Assembly (NCBI GenBank): GCA_964235495.1
Contig: CAXSAX010000010.1
Location: 34,173-98,172, forward strand
Direction of reading: 5' to 3'
Length of the DNA stretch: 64,000 nucleotides
Source: LMUY01 sp964235495
Lineage (GTDB): Bacteria; Pseudomonadota; Alphaproteobacteria; Acetobacterales; Acetobacteraceae
Part shown: one piece after another, positions 42,811 to 53,160 of the stretch
How positions within the stretch are numbered: the first letter of the stretch is position 1
Layout of the letters: every line of letters begins with the position of its first letter
Translations under genes and position numbers: made by a program
Notes under the pieces: generated by a model
Database searches by the model: none
What the model saw: only the letters and a program-made list of their open reading frames with translations
Told to the model about the DNA's origin: nothing

Positions 42811-43862
42811 GCGGCGGCGCCCAGGCGCTGCCCTGCGTAGCGCCCGGCGCGGATGCGCTCCCACCAGGCGCGGTTGTCCACGTACCACTGGACCGTGCGC
42901 CCGAGCCCGGCGTCGAAGCCGTGCGGCGCGCGCCAGCCCAGCTCGTCCTGGGCGCGCGAGGGGTCGATCTCGTAGCGGAAATCATGGCCGGGCCGGTCGG
43001 CGACGAAGGTGATGAGCCGCTCGCGCGCGCCGCCCGGGTCCGGCTGGATGCGGTCCAGCGCTGCGCAGATGGCGCGCACGACGGCGAGGTTGCTGCGGGG
43101 CTGCTGCGCGCCGATGGCCAGGGTGGCGCCGGGTTCGGCGCGTTCCAGCGCCAGCACGAGGGCGGCGGCGTGGTCGTCCACGAACAGCCAGTCGCGCTGG
43201 TTGGACCCGTCGCCGTACACCGGCAGCGTCCGGCCTTCCAGGGCGTTGAGCGTGACCAGCGGGATCAGCTTCTCCGGGAATTGCCAGGGGCCGTAATTGT
43301 TGGTGGTGTTGGTGACGAAGGCGGGCAGGCCGTAGGTGTGCCACCAGGCGCGCACCAGGTGGTCGGAGGCGGCCTTGCTGGCGGAGTACGGGCTGCGCGG
43401 GTCGTACGGCGTGGCCTCGGTGAACGGCGGGTCGGTGGGGCCGAGCGCGCCGAACACCTCGTCGGTGGAGACGTGGTGGAAGCGGAACGCCGCCCGGCGC
43501 GCCGGGTCCAGCCCCGCCCAATGGGCGCGCGCGGCCTCCAGCAGCACGAAGGTGCCGGTGACGTTGGTGTGCACGAACGGCGCCGGGCCGTCGATGGAGC
43601 GGTCCACGTGGGTTTCGGCCGCGAGGTGCATCACCGCGTCCGGCTGGTGGGTGGCGAACACCTGCGCCATGGCGGCGGCGTCCGTGATGTCGGCGCGGAG
43701 CAGGGTGTGGCGGGGGTCGCGGCCGGCCTCTTCTAGGGCGTCCTCGGAGGCGGCGTAGGACATCTTGTCCACGTTCACCACGCTGTGGCCGGTGTGGCGG
43801 ATCAGGTGGCGGATCACGGCCGAGCCGATGAACCCGCACCCGCCGGTCAGCAAAACGCGCAT
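42807..43862 (-). CDS. rmlB: dTDP-glucose 4,6-dehydratase
   Basis: NAD-dependent dehydratase giving dTDP-4-keto-6-deoxyglucose. The 351-residue protein has TGGCGFIGSAV at the N-terminus, VSTDEVFGALG (catalytic Asp-Glu) and YSASKAASDH (Tyr-x3-Lys), plus YGPWQFPEKLIPLVT. I chose ATG 43862 because it begins with the Rossmann motif; a frame to 43904 is longer but unsupported. First gene of the rml operon, so the promoter should lie in 43863-44041. Confidence 0.96.
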   Translation of the reverse strand: MRVLLTGGCGFIGSAVIRHLIRHTGHSVVNVDKMSYAASEDALEEAGRDPRHTLLRADITDAAAMAQVFATHQPDAVMHLAAETHVDRSIDGPAPFVHTNVTGTFVLLEAARAHWAGLDPARRAAFRFHHVSTDEVFGALGPTDPPFTEATPYDPRSPYSASKAASDHLVRAWWHTYGLPAFVTNTTNNYGPWQFPEKLIPLVTLNALEGRTLPVYGDGSNQRDWLFVDDHAAALVLALERAEPGATLAIGAQQPRSNLAVVRAICAALDRIQPDPGGARERLITFVADRPGHDFRYEIDPSRAQDELGWRAPHGFDAGLGRTVQWYVDNRAWWERIRAGRYAGQRLGAAA

Positions 43863-43925
43863 GGTGTGTCCCGTTCGAGCATTCGGCCGCGAGCGGGCCG
43901 TCATGGGGCAATCTGCCAGGCGGGC

Positions 43926-43952
43926 GGGGCAGCGGCAACACGACGCTGCCCC
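43926..43952 (-). terminator. Hairpin downstream of the GH99/GT gene
   Basis: GGGGCAGCG (43926-43934), 9-base loop, CGCTGCCCC (43944-43952). A perfect 9-bp GC stem between the stop of the glycan gene (44042) and the start of rmlB (43862), both on the minus strand. There is no T-run, so it could be a terminator for the upstream gene or part of the rml promoter region. Confidence 0.45.
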
Positions 43953-44041
43953 GAAACGATGCGCGCCTCAGCCCGGTTCGCTGGGGGCCTGGTTTGCCGT
44001 GCTTGCGCGCCGGGTCGCCCAGGCTTTCCGGGCAGCCGAGC

Positions 44042-47000
44042 CTACGCCGTCCCCTTCGCCAAGCTGCGCCGATACCGCCGCTGCCGCTGCCGCAGCGCCG
44101 GGTCCGGCCCCACCAGTTGGCTGACCACCTCGTGCACCCGCGCCACCTCCGCCGCGTGGGCGGCGGCACCCAGCTGCGCGGTGACGCTCGCGTCATGGCG
44201 GCGGTGGCGGTTCAGCGGGCGGCTCACGTAGGCGACCTGCGCGCCCGGCCGCGCCAGCACCTCGGCGTACACCCGCCAGTCCCCGGCCACGCGGAAATGC
44301 GCCAGGTCGGCCTCGCAGCGGCGCAGCGCGGCCAGCAGGTCGGCGCGCCGCCACAGCACGCCGCTGACGTTCAGGATCAGGTTGCGCTCGGCCAGGTGCT
44401 CGCGCAGGAAGGCCGGCCCGCTGAACACCGCGTCCGACGCCAGCACGGCGGGCCCGTAATAGCCCTTGTGGTCCGGCCATAGCAGGGCGCCCGCCGCGTC
44501 GATGGCGCAGCTGTCGGAGAAGGCGAACGCTGCGTCCGGCGCGCGCCCGGCCGCCTCCGCCACGGCGGCGAGGAACGCCGGGTCCGCCTCGTCGTCCGCC
44601 TCGGCGATCCACAGCCAGTCGCCGCTGGCCCGCTCCGCCGCGCGCCGCCATTGCCGGAACACGGAGCCGGACCGCCGCGTCCCCTCCTCCACCTCGATGC
44701 GCCGGCCCCAGGCCTGCGCCGTCTGCCGCGCCGCCGCCACACTGTCGTCGGTGGAGGCGTCGTCCAGCACGATCACCTCGCGCACCGGGTAGGACTGGGC
44801 GAGGATGGAGGCCAGGCGGGAGGGCATGTAGCGGCCGTAGTCGCAGCTCGGCACCACCACGGAGACCGAGAGCAGGCCGGGGCGGGCCAGCTTCAGCAGC
44901 GCCGCGCTGTAGCCCTCGAAGCGGAACGCGGCGCGGCTGGCGGCGGCCAGGGCGTGCTTGCGCTCCGGCCCGAACCCGGCGGCCAGCGCCGCCGCCGCCC
45001 GCGCCATGGCCGTCACGTCGCCCAGCGGGACGCTGCGCCCGGCCTCGAACCGGGCCAGCAGCTCCGGCGCGCCGCCGGTCTCCTCGAACGCCACCACCGG
45101 CGTGCCGTTCGCCATCGCCTCCAGCACCACGGAGGGCAGCGGGTCCTCGCGGGAGGTGAGCAGGAACACGTCGGCGGCGGCGAGCAGGTCCGCCGGGTCG
45201 TCGCGCTGGCCCAGGAAGCGGAACGTGCCGGTGGCCTCGGCCGCCGCGATCTCGGCGCCGAAATGCGACTCGGTCGCCGGGTCGATGCCGCCCGCCCAGG
45301 CGAAGCTGACCGGCGCGCCCTCGTCCCGCATGGCCCGCCACACGTGCAGGAACAGGTCAAAGCCCTTGCGCAGGTCGGCGTAGCCCATCCCGAGCGCCAG
45401 GATGCCGTTCTGCGGCACGTGCAGCTCGGCGCGCACCGCGTGGCGCGCCCCCGGCGTGGGCAGCCTCGCCTCCACCCCCTGCGACAGGATGGCGGTGTGC
45501 GCCGCCGCCGTCCCCAGCGCCTGCAGGCAGCGGTCCCGCACCAGCTCGGCCGGGAACACGACGGTGCGGGCGCTGGCCATGCCCTCCCGCAGCGCGCCGA
45601 TCAGCCCCTTCTCCCGCAGCAGCCGCGGCAGCTCATGCACCAGCAGCACGGACGGGACCTGGTGGCGTTCCAGCACCGCGGCCATCCCGGCGCTGGCCGC
45701 GGTATTGACGATGGCCGCCGTGCAGCCCGCCGCCCGCGCCGAGCGGACCAGGGCGTCCAGTTGGTCGGGGCCGCCCGCCACGACGGTGGGGGCCACGGCG
45801 CGGCACTCGGCCTCCAGCGGGCCGCCTGCGAGCAGCAGGAAGGCCACGTCCACGCCATGGTTGGCCCGCAGCGCCCGGCCGAGCCGCAGCAGCAGGGTCT
45901 GCGCGCCGTGCACCAGGCCGTCATGCCCCACCAGCAGGATGCGGGTGCGCGCCCCCGGCGCCGGCAGCCCGGCCGCGGCCCGGCCGGTGGCGTTGAGGAA
46001 CGCGGCCCCCCAGTGCACGTCCGGCTCCAGCGTGGCGCCCTCCGCCCACTCGTTCCAGGCGTTGATGCAGACCACTGCCTCGCCCTCGATCGGGTTGCGC
46101 CGGGCGAAGCCGATCAGGTCCTCCAGCCAGGCCTGGTACAGCGCCGGGGTGGCGCCGTGCAGCACGGTGCCCTTACCTTGCCGGCGCGGGTCGTTGTCCC
46201 AGCCCGGCGCCGCCGTCTTGATGAGGGGGTAGTCCGGCCGCGGCTCCTCGACGGAGGCGCGCGCGATGGCGGCGTAGTCGTACGCCTCGGCGTCGAACGC
46301 CGGGTCGAGCACGTGCAGCGTGTCGGTGATCATCGGCGTGCGGCTGGTCAGCTTGTGGGGCGGGAACTCCACCGCGGCGTCCATCCCGGCCGGCCGCGGG
46401 TCGTGCTCGCCGAAGCTCTGCGCCATGATGAACAGCGGGTCCTCGCCATGCGCCGTGCGGAACAGCCGCCGCCAGCGGTCCACCGTGGCCGCCGTGTCCG
46501 GGATCAATTGGGCGCGGTACACCATCAGCACCGGCCGCCCGCCCAGGCGGATGTAGCGGGGGTCGGCGAAGTGCCGGGCGAACTCGGCGATCAGCGCCGG
46601 CTCGTCGCGGGTGCGGTAGTCCTGGCTGATCAGCACTTCGTGGTCCGAGCCGTCCCAGCGGCGGGACCAGTTCTCGTTGGCCCACATGAGGCAGAACGGC
46701 AGATCGACGCCGCGGTCGGCCAGCAGCGCCTCCAGCGGCGCTTCCAGCAGGCGGCGGCCGTTGAACCAGTAGAAGTAGAACACGAAGCCGTGCAGCCCCG
46801 CGCCGCGCGCCAGCTCGGCCTGGCGGCGCAGCGTGTCGCTGCCGTCCAGCCGGTAGTGGCCCAGGTCGCGCGGGATGCGCGGCTGGTAGTGCCCGGCGAA
46901 GCGCGGCAGCGCGCGGCCCAGGCTGGTCCACTCGGTGAAGCCCTTGCCCCACCAGGCGTCGTTCTCCGCCACCGGATGGAACTGCGGCAGGTAGTAGGCC

Positions 47001-47731
47001 AGCAGCATGGCCCGCCGCGGCAGGCCCGGCGGCAGCGCCTGCACCGCCTCGAACCCGGGGGCCGGGCGGGTGTTGCGCCGCACCTCGTCGGCGATGTTGG
47101 GCGCCCCCGTGTCCAGCCCGCCCTCCTCCCGCCAGCGCAGCAGCCCGAGCAGGGGGTTCGGGTGCAGCCCCGCCCCGCCCCAGCGCTTCGGGTTGAAGCG
47201 CGGACACGGCATGCGGCCCTCGCTGGCGCCGCGCACCAGGTAGTGCTCCATCGGGTCCATCCCGGCGGCGGCCACGTCCGGGTTCTCGCGCAGGTAGAAC
47301 GCGGCGTCGAACTCGGCGAGCGGGCTGACGGCGGGAGTGCATCGCTGGCGCAGGTAGTGCGCCAGGCACAGCTCGTTGGCCGGCACGGCGTGGTGCGCGC
47401 GGTACTAGGCCGGGTCGAAATGCGCCACCGGCCGGCGGCCGGCGGCCTCGCCCTGCCGGATGTAGTGCAGCAGCGGGTTGCCCGTGCTGTCGGGGTTGCG
47501 GCTGCGATAGTACGCCGGGTCGAAATACGGGTTGGGCCAGCGGCCCTCCTGCCAGCCGTAGCGGTGCCAATGCACCAGCACGGCGTGGCTGCCGCCGGGA
47601 ACGTCCGTGTTGCGGGCGCTGAACCACTCGCCCTCGAACAGGCCGGAGCGTTGCAGGACGGCCAGGTCCTGCTGCTCCGACGGGTCGGAGACGCCGAGAA
47701 CATCCGGTGCGGCCGCCGCGTTGCGTGCCAT
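44042..47731 (-). pseudogene. GH99-like (WbsX) / GT4 / GT2 multidomain glycan protein with in-frame TAG near the N-terminus
   Basis: A 1229-codon reading frame from ATG 47731, interrupted by a TAG at 47405-47407; without it the gene would be complete. The downstream 1114 codons are open. Domains in downstream numbering: DPxxYL-type repeats (residues 1-70), a GH99-like WbsX domain (about 125-465, LAYYLPQFHPVAENDAWWGK, LPFCLMWANENWSRRW), a GT4 domain (about 485-840, EDPLPSVVLEAMANGTPVV), and a GT2 domain (about 845-1110, SVSVVVPSCDYGRYM, LIWAEADDE-like IAEADDEADPAF). The upstream 108 residues carry the same FDPAYYRSRNPD repeat as the rest, and HFDPA-stop-YRAHH reads as a repeat whose Tyr codon became TAG. 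Likely builds an O-antigen or exopolysaccharide. Lies just upstream of rmlBACD. Confidence 0.8.
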
Positions 47732-47912
47732 CAAGCGCCTACCCGTGTGCGGTTTCGCACCTACGTTAACGCAATCGTATTCCGCGCCAAAGGACTTTGT
47801 TCACGTATTGGCGAGGCAGCCGGGCCGGAGGGCGCGCTCACACTTCGTCACAGTGCGAGCCGCCGCTGTTTCGCGGCCACACCAATCTGCAAGCATCCCA
47901 AGGAGAGATGCC

Positions 47913-48050
47913 ATGCCGAGCTCAACCATCAAGCGCTGCGCCAAGGCCGTGGGCGCGCTTGCCCTCGCGATCGCCCTGTCGGGCTGCATCGTCGTGCCTT
48001 ACGGGCAGCACTACGGGTACTACCGTCCACATCCGTACGGCTACTACTGA
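47913..48050 (+). CDS. Small Tyr-rich lipoprotein
   Basis: A 45-residue predicted lipoprotein. Signal peptide KAVGALALAIALSGC with lipobox LSGC, then a short tail IVVPYGQHYGYYRPHPYGYY rich in Tyr, His, Gly and Pro. AGGAGAG lies 5 bases before ATG 47913. It stands alone, 62 bases before hpnA. Function unknown; the His/Tyr tail could bind metal or interact with the wall. Confidence 0.65.
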   Translation: MPSSTIKRCAKAVGALALAIALSGCIVVPYGQHYGYYRPHPYGYY

Positions 48051-48114
48051 GCGGGGCCGGGTCCGGCCGCCCAGGCTGGACCGTCGCCACCGGCTGCTGT
48101 AGCCCTGGAGGGTG

Positions 48115-49134
48115 ATGCAAGGCCTCACCCTCGTGACCGGCGCTACTGGATTCGTGGGCTCCGCCGTCGCCCGAACCCTGCTCGCCCGCGGCCACCGTCT
48201 GCGCCTGCTGGTGCGCCAAGGCAGCGACCGCAGCAACATCGACGGGCTGCCCGCCGAGATCGTCGTGGGGGACCTGAGGGACGCGGACTCCCTGGAGCGC
48301 GCCGTGGCGGGCTGCCGCATGGTGGCGCACGTGGCCGCGGACTACCGGCTCTGGGTGCCGGACCCGGCAGCCATGAACGCCGCCAACGTCGCCGGCACCC
48401 GCGCCCTGCTGCAGGCCGCCCACCGCGCCGGGGCGGAGCGCATGGTGTACTGCAGCAGCGTGGCGGCCCTCGGCCTGGTGGGGGACGGCACGCCCGGCAC
48501 GGAGGACACCCCCGTCTCGCTGGACAAGGTGATCGGCACCTACAAGCAATCCAAGTACCTGGCCGAGCAGGCCGTGCTGGAGCTGGCGCACGCCGGCGTG
48601 CCCGTGGTGGTGGTCAACCCCAGCGCCCCCGTCGGCCCGCGCGACATCAAGCCCACCCCCACCGGCAAGATGATCGCCGACACGGCGGCCGGGCGGATGC
48701 CGGCCTACGTCGATACCGGGCTGAATGTGGTGCACGTGGACGATGTGGCGGAGGGCCACGCCCTGGCGCTGGAGCGCGGCCGGGTGGGGGAGCGCTACAT
48801 CCTGGGCGGCGAGGATCTCGGCATGGCGGAGCTGCTGGCGCTGGTCGCCCGCATCGCCGGCCGCACGCCGCCCCGGGTCAGGCTGCCGCACGCCGCGCTG
48901 TATCCGGTGGCGCTGGCGAGCGAGGGCCTGGCGCGGGCCTTCGGCATCGAGCCGGTGGTGACGCGCGACATCCTGGCCATGGCGCGCAAGAAGATGTTCT
49001 TCTCCTCCGCCAAGGCGCGCGCCGAGTTGGGCTACGCCCCCCGTCCGGCCGCCGAGGCGGTGCAGGACGCGGTGGCCTGGTTCCGCGCCCAAGGCCGGGT
49101 GCCGGGCCCGGCGCCGAGCCGGGCGCCGGCGTGA
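48115..49134 (+). CDS. hpnA: Hopanoid-associated sugar epimerase HpnA
   Basis: NAD(P)-dependent SDR-type epimerase of about 340 residues linked to hopanoid clusters. Rossmann motif TGATGFVGSA, YCSSVAALGL and the YKQSKYLAEQ Tyr-x3-Lys motif. It is the first gene of the operon hpnA-B-C-D-E-shc-hpnG. Family role: modifying a sugar for hopanoid head groups or a related step, not settled. ATG 48115 follows GGAGGG closely (2 bases), so GTG 48112 is an alternative. Its stop overlaps hpnB by 4 bases. Confidence 0.93.
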   Translation: MQGLTLVTGATGFVGSAVARTLLARGHRLRLLVRQGSDRSNIDGLPAEIVVGDLRDADSLERAVAGCRMVAHVAADYRLWVPDPAAMNAANVAGTRALLQAAHRAGAERMVYCSSVAALGLVGDGTPGTEDTPVSLDKVIGTYKQSKYLAEQAVLELAHAGVPVVVVNPSAPVGPRDIKPTPTGKMIADTAAGRMPAYVDTGLNVVHVDDVAEGHALALERGRVGERYILGGEDLGMAELLALVARIAGRTPPRVRLPHAALYPVALASEGLARAFGIEPVVTRDILAMARKKMFFSSAKARAELGYAPRPAAEAVQDAVAWFRAQGRVPGPAPSRAPA

Positions 49135-50243
49135 CGATCCTCGCCCTGCTCGCCCTGGCCACCTGGGCGTACCTGCTGGCCGGGCATGGCCGCTTCTGGT
49201 CCGCCGGGCCCAGCCTGGCCGCCGCCAGGCCGCTCGCCGCACCCGCCGTGGACGTGGTGGTCCCGGCGCGGGACGAGGCGGAGTGCATCGGCCGCAGCCT
49301 GGCCTCCCTGCTGGCGCAGGACTACCCGGGGCCGCTGCGCATCATCCTGGTGGACGACCGCAGCAGCGACGGCACCGCCGCCATCGCCCACGCCCTGGCC
49401 GACCCGCGGCTGCAGGTGGTCGAGGGCCAGGACCGGCCCCCCGGGTGGAGCGGCAAGCTGTGGGCCGTGGCGCAGGGCGTGGCCCGCACCTCCGCCCCTC
49501 TGGTGCTGCTGTGCGACGCCGACATCGTGCATGACCCGGCGCACGTCGCCACCCTGGTCGCCAAGCTGGAGGCCGGCCGGCTGGACCTGGTGTCGGAGAT
49601 GGTGGAGCTGCGCTGCGCCAGCCCCGCCGAGCGCGCCCTGGTGCCGGCCTTCGTGTTCTTCTTCCAGCTGCTCTACCCCTTCGCCCGGGTGAACGACCCG
49701 CGCCGCCGCACCGCCGCCGCGGCCGGCGGCACCATGCTGGCCCGGCGCACGGCGCTGGAGCGGATCGGCGGCATCGAGGCGATCCGCGGCGCGCTGATCG
49801 ACGACGTGGCGCTGGCCGCCGCCATCAAGCGCGGCGGCCCGATCTGGCTGGGGCACAGCCGATTGGGACGCTCCGTGCGCCCGTATCCGGCGGCGGCCGA
49901 CGTGTGGCGCATGGTGGCCCGCACCGCCTACGTGCAGCTGCGATTCTCCCCGGCGATCCTGGCGGGAACGCTCGCCGGGCTGGCGCTGGTCTGGCTGGCG
50001 CCGCCGGCCGCCGCGCTGTTCGGCCACGGCCTGGCGCGCTGGGCCGGGCTGGCCGCCTGGGCCGGCTCGGCCGCCAGCTTCGTGCCCACCTTGCGCCGCT
50101 TCCGCCAGTCGCCGCTCTGGGCGCTGGCCCTGCCGCTGGTCGCCAGCTTCTACATGGCGGCCACGATCGGCTCCGCCGTGGACCACCACCGCGGCCGCGG
50201 CGTGGTGTGGAAGCGCCGCGCCTACCGGGAAGCCGACGCTTGA
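49131..50243 (+). CDS. hpnB: Hopanoid-associated glycosyltransferase HpnB
   Basis: Membrane-bound GT2-family protein (370 aa) found in hopanoid operons. N-terminal helix, then VDVVVPARDEAECIGRSL and IILVDDRSSDGTA (nucleotide-sugar binding), LVLLCDADIVHDP, and two or three C-terminal membrane helices (LAGLALVWLAPPAAALFGH). The GTG start at 49131 overlaps the hpnA stop; the stop overlaps the hpnC start by 4 bases. The exact product of HpnB is not established. Confidence 0.93.
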   Translation: MTILALLALATWAYLLAGHGRFWSAGPSLAAARPLAAPAVDVVVPARDEAECIGRSLASLLAQDYPGPLRIILVDDRSSDGTAAIAHALADPRLQVVEGQDRPPGWSGKLWAVAQGVARTSAPLVLLCDADIVHDPAHVATLVAKLEAGRLDLVSEMVELRCASPAERALVPAFVFFFQLLYPFARVNDPRRRTAAAAGGTMLARRTALERIGGIEAIRGALIDDVALAAAIKRGGPIWLGHSRLGRSVRPYPAAADVWRMVARTAYVQLRFSPAILAGTLAGLALVWLAPPAAALFGHGLARWAGLAAWAGSAASFVPTLRRFRQSPLWALALPLVASFYMAATIGSAVDHHRGRGVVWKRRAYREADA

Positions 50244-51070
50244 GCGTGTCGGTCGAGGCGCCGTCCGGCAAGGGCAGGACGGACGAGAACTTCCCGGTCG
50301 GCTCCCGCCTGATCCGCTCGGCGCTGCGCCCCCACGTGCACGCCTTCTATGACTTCGCCCGCAACGCCGACGACATCGCCGACAGCCCCACCCTGTCCGC
50401 GCCGGAGAAGCTGGCCCGCCTGCACACCATGGCGGCGGTGCTGGTGGGGAACGCCCAGGACGGCGCCCCCACCGCCCGCCACTTGCGCGCGAGCCTGGCG
50501 CAGACCGGCGTCACCCCGCAGCACTCCCTGGACCTGCTGGCCGCCTTCCGGCAGGACGCCACCAAGGCCCGCTACGCGAGCTGGGACGAGCTGCTGGACT
50601 ATTGCCGCCTCTCCGCCATGCCGGTCGGCCGCCACGTGCTGGACCTGCACGGGGAGCCACAGGCGACGCACCCCTCGTCCGACGCGCTGTGCGCCGCGTT
50701 GCAGGTGCTGAACCACCTGCAGGACTGCGCCCGGGACATGCATGAGATCAACCGCTGCTACCTGCCGCAGGACATGCTGGCCGAGGCGGGCGTGGACACC
50801 GCGGCGCTCGCCGCCGACGCGGCCAGCCCCGGCCTGCGCCGGGTGCTAGACCAGCTATTGGACCGCACGGACGCGCTCAACCGCACCGGCGCCGGGCTGC
50901 CGGCCCGCGTGCGGGACCGCCGCCTGCGCGTCGAGACGGCGGTGATCGCCAACCTGGCCGGCCGCCTCGCCGGCCGGCTGCGGCGGGAGGACCCGCTGGC
51001 GCAGCGGGTCAAGCTGCGGCGCGGCGACGTGGTGCGCAGCATCCTGCTCGCCCTGCCGGAGCTGTGGTGA
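50240..51070 (+). CDS. hpnC: Hydroxysqualene synthase HpnC
   Basis: Trans-isoprenyl-diphosphate synthase-like protein, about 276 residues, that converts presqualene diphosphate to hydroxysqualene in the HpnCDE squalene pathway. The SGKGRTDENFPVGSRLIR start region is typical. The first Asp-rich motif is ARNADDIADS and the second is QDCARDMHEI. I chose TTG 50240, which overlaps the hpnB stop; GTG 50246 is the alternative. Its stop overlaps the hpnD ATG by one base. Confidence 0.93.
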   Translation: MSVSVEAPSGKGRTDENFPVGSRLIRSALRPHVHAFYDFARNADDIADSPTLSAPEKLARLHTMAAVLVGNAQDGAPTARHLRASLAQTGVTPQHSLDLLAAFRQDATKARYASWDELLDYCRLSAMPVGRHVLDLHGEPQATHPSSDALCAALQVLNHLQDCARDMHEINRCYLPQDMLAEAGVDTAALAADAASPGLRRVLDQLLDRTDALNRTGAGLPARVRDRRLRVETAVIANLAGRLAGRLRREDPLAQRVKLRRGDVVRSILLALPELW

Positions 51071-51909
51071 TGCTGGCCGACCAAGCCGACGTGCTGGCCG
51101 TCGAGCGCATCGTGCGGCAGGCGGGCACCTCGTTCTACCGCGGCATGCGCATACTGCCGGCCGAGCGCCGCTCGGCGCTGTACGCCATCTACGCGTTCTG
51201 CCGCCTGGTGGACGACATCGCCGACGAGCCGGCGGACATGGCGGTCAAGCGCGGGCGGCTCGACGAGTGGCGCGCCGCCGTGGCCGCCCTGTACGCCGGC
51301 CAGGCCTGCGACGCCGTCACCCGGGTGCTGGCCGGCATGGTCAGGCGCTACGGGTTGCGGCAGGAGGACTTCCTGGCGGTGATCGACGGCATGCAGATGG
51401 ATGCGGAGACGGTCATCGCCGCCCCCAGCCTGGCCGTGCTCGACACCTATTGCGACCGCGCCGCCGCCGCCGTCGGCCGCCTCTCCGTGCGCGCCTTCGG
51501 GGACGGCTCGGCGCAGGCGGACGCCGTGGCCTTCTCGCTCGGCCGGGCGCTGCAGCTGACCAACATCCTGCGCGACCTCGCGGAGGACGCCGCCCGCGGC
51601 CGGCTTTACTTGCCGCGCGAGTGGCTGGACGCGGCCGGCGTGCCGCACGACCCCGGCGGCGCGCTCGCCTCCCCGGCCTTGCCGCTGGTGTGCCGCCGCG
51701 TGGCGGCCGAGGCGCGCCGCCGCTTCCGCCTGGCGGACGCCGCCATGCTGTCCTGCGACCCGCGCGCCATGCGCCCCGCCCGCATCATGGCCGCCACCTA
51801 CGCCGCCCTGCTGACCCAGTTGGAGGCGCGCGGCTGGACCGACCTGCACACCGCCGTGTCCCTGCCGAAATGGCGCAAGCTGTGGGTCGTCGGCCGGCAC
51901 ATGCTATGA
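51070..51909 (+). CDS. hpnD: Presqualene diphosphate synthase HpnD
   Basis: Condenses two farnesyl diphosphate molecules to presqualene diphosphate, first step of the bacterial HpnCDE squalene route. The Asp-rich motifs are CRLVDDIADE (about residue 45) and NILRDLAEDAARGRLYLP (about residue 165); the second matches squalene/phytoene synthases exactly. The ATG 51070 overlaps the hpnC stop by one base. It overlaps hpnE by 4 bases (ATGA). Confidence 0.95.
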   Translation: MLADQADVLAVERIVRQAGTSFYRGMRILPAERRSALYAIYAFCRLVDDIADEPADMAVKRGRLDEWRAAVAALYAGQACDAVTRVLAGMVRRYGLRQEDFLAVIDGMQMDAETVIAAPSLAVLDTYCDRAAAAVGRLSVRAFGDGSAQADAVAFSLGRALQLTNILRDLAEDAARGRLYLPREWLDAAGVPHDPGGALASPALPLVCRRVAAEARRRFRLADAAMLSCDPRAMRPARIMAATYAALLTQLEARGWTDLHTAVSLPKWRKLWVVGRHML

Positions 51910-53150
51910 GGCGCGCCCACGTCGTCGGCGCGGGCATGGCGGGGCTGGCCGCGGCGCTGGCCCTGGCCGATGCCGGCCATGAAGTGACCCTGTACGAGGC
52001 CGGCCCGGCCGCCGGCGGGCGCTGCCGCTCCTACCACGACAAGGAGCTCGGCTGCCGCATCGACAACGGCAACCATTTGTGGCTGTCCGGCAACCGCACC
52101 ATCGCGGCCTTCCTGCGCCGCATCGGGGCGGAGGGCACCCTGGCCGGCCCGCGCACGGCGATGTTCCCGTTCCACGACCTGCAAACCGGCCGAAGCTGGA
52201 CGGTGCGGCCGAACGCCGGGCCGCTGCCCTGGTGGATCCTGGTGCCCGGCCGCGCCGTGCCGGGCGCCCGGCTGCGCGAGTTCGCCGGGCTGCTGGCGGT
52301 GCTGTTCGCCGGCCCGGACGCCACGGTGGCGCAGCTGATGTCGCCGGGCGCGCTGAACGACCGGCTGATCGAGCCGCTGGTGATTGCCGCCCTCAACACC
52401 AGCCCGGCGACCGGCAGCGCCCGGCTGATGGGCGCCGTGATGCGCGAGACCCTGGCGCGCGGCGGCGGCGCCTGCGTGCCCGCCTTCCCGCGCGAGGGCC
52501 TGTCCGCCACCTTCATCGACCCGGCCATCGCCGCCCTGCTTCAGGCCGGCGCCACGATCCGCACCGGATGCCGGGTCACGGCGCTGCAAGCGGCGGAGGG
52601 CCGGGTGCAGCGCCTCGCCACCAATCTCGGCCCGGTGGAGCTGGACGGCGACGGCGACGGCGTCGTGCTGGCGGTGCCGCCTCCCGTGGCACAGTCCTTG
52701 CTGCCCAACCTGCAGGCGCCGGAGGCCTTCGAGTCGATCGTCAACCTGCATTACCGCTTCGATGCGCCGCCGCATCCGGTTGGCTTCATTGGGCTGCTGG
52801 GCGGAACGGCGGAATGGGTGTTCATCAAGCCCGGCGTCGTCTCCGTCACCATCAGCGCCGCCAACCGCCTGGTCGAGCGCGCCGCGAGTGACTTGGCGGC
52901 AACAGTATGGCCGGAAGTGGCGGCCGCTCTCGGGATTGCGAACCCTTTGCCGCCCTGGCGTGTCGTAAAGGAGAAGCGCGCCACCTTTGCCGCCACCCCT
53001 GCGGAGAACCGCAAGCGGCCGGGGGCGCGCACCGGCCTCGCGAACCTCGCGCTGGCCGGGGACTGGACGGACACCGGCCTGCCCGCAACCATCGAGGGGG
53101 CGATCAGGTCGGGACACATAGCCGCCGCGGCGCTGCTCTCCGCCGCCTAA
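51906..53150 (+). CDS. hpnE: Hydroxysqualene dehydroxylase HpnE
   Basis: FAD-dependent enzyme reducing hydroxysqualene to squalene, completing the HpnCDE route. 414 residues: HVVGAGMAGLAAALALADAG (FAD dinucleotide-binding fold) followed by Glu in TLYEAGPAAGGR; C-terminal ALAGDWTDTGLPATIEGAIR closes the FAD site. This pattern is that of the amine oxidase/phytoene-desaturase-like family. ATG 51906 overlaps hpnD. The following shc starts 10 bases later. Confidence 0.95.
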   Translation: MRRAHVVGAGMAGLAAALALADAGHEVTLYEAGPAAGGRCRSYHDKELGCRIDNGNHLWLSGNRTIAAFLRRIGAEGTLAGPRTAMFPFHDLQTGRSWTVRPNAGPLPWWILVPGRAVPGARLREFAGLLAVLFAGPDATVAQLMSPGALNDRLIEPLVIAALNTSPATGSARLMGAVMRETLARGGGACVPAFPREGLSATFIDPAIAALLQAGATIRTGCRVTALQAAEGRVQRLATNLGPVELDGDGDGVVLAVPPPVAQSLLPNLQAPEAFESIVNLHYRFDAPPHPVGFIGLLGGTAEWVFIKPGVVSVTISAANRLVERAASDLAATVWPEVAAALGIANPLPPWRVVKEKRATFAATPAENRKRPGARTGLANLALAGDWTDTGLPATIEGAIRSGHIAAAALLSAA

Positions 53151-53160
53151 GCCTGGATGG

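Noticed and set aside
44651..48115. 1154-codon open frame on the plus strand opposite the GH99/GT gene
   Set aside because: Antisense shadow; the minus strand carries clear GH99, GT4 and GT2 motifs, while this frame has no recognisable domain.
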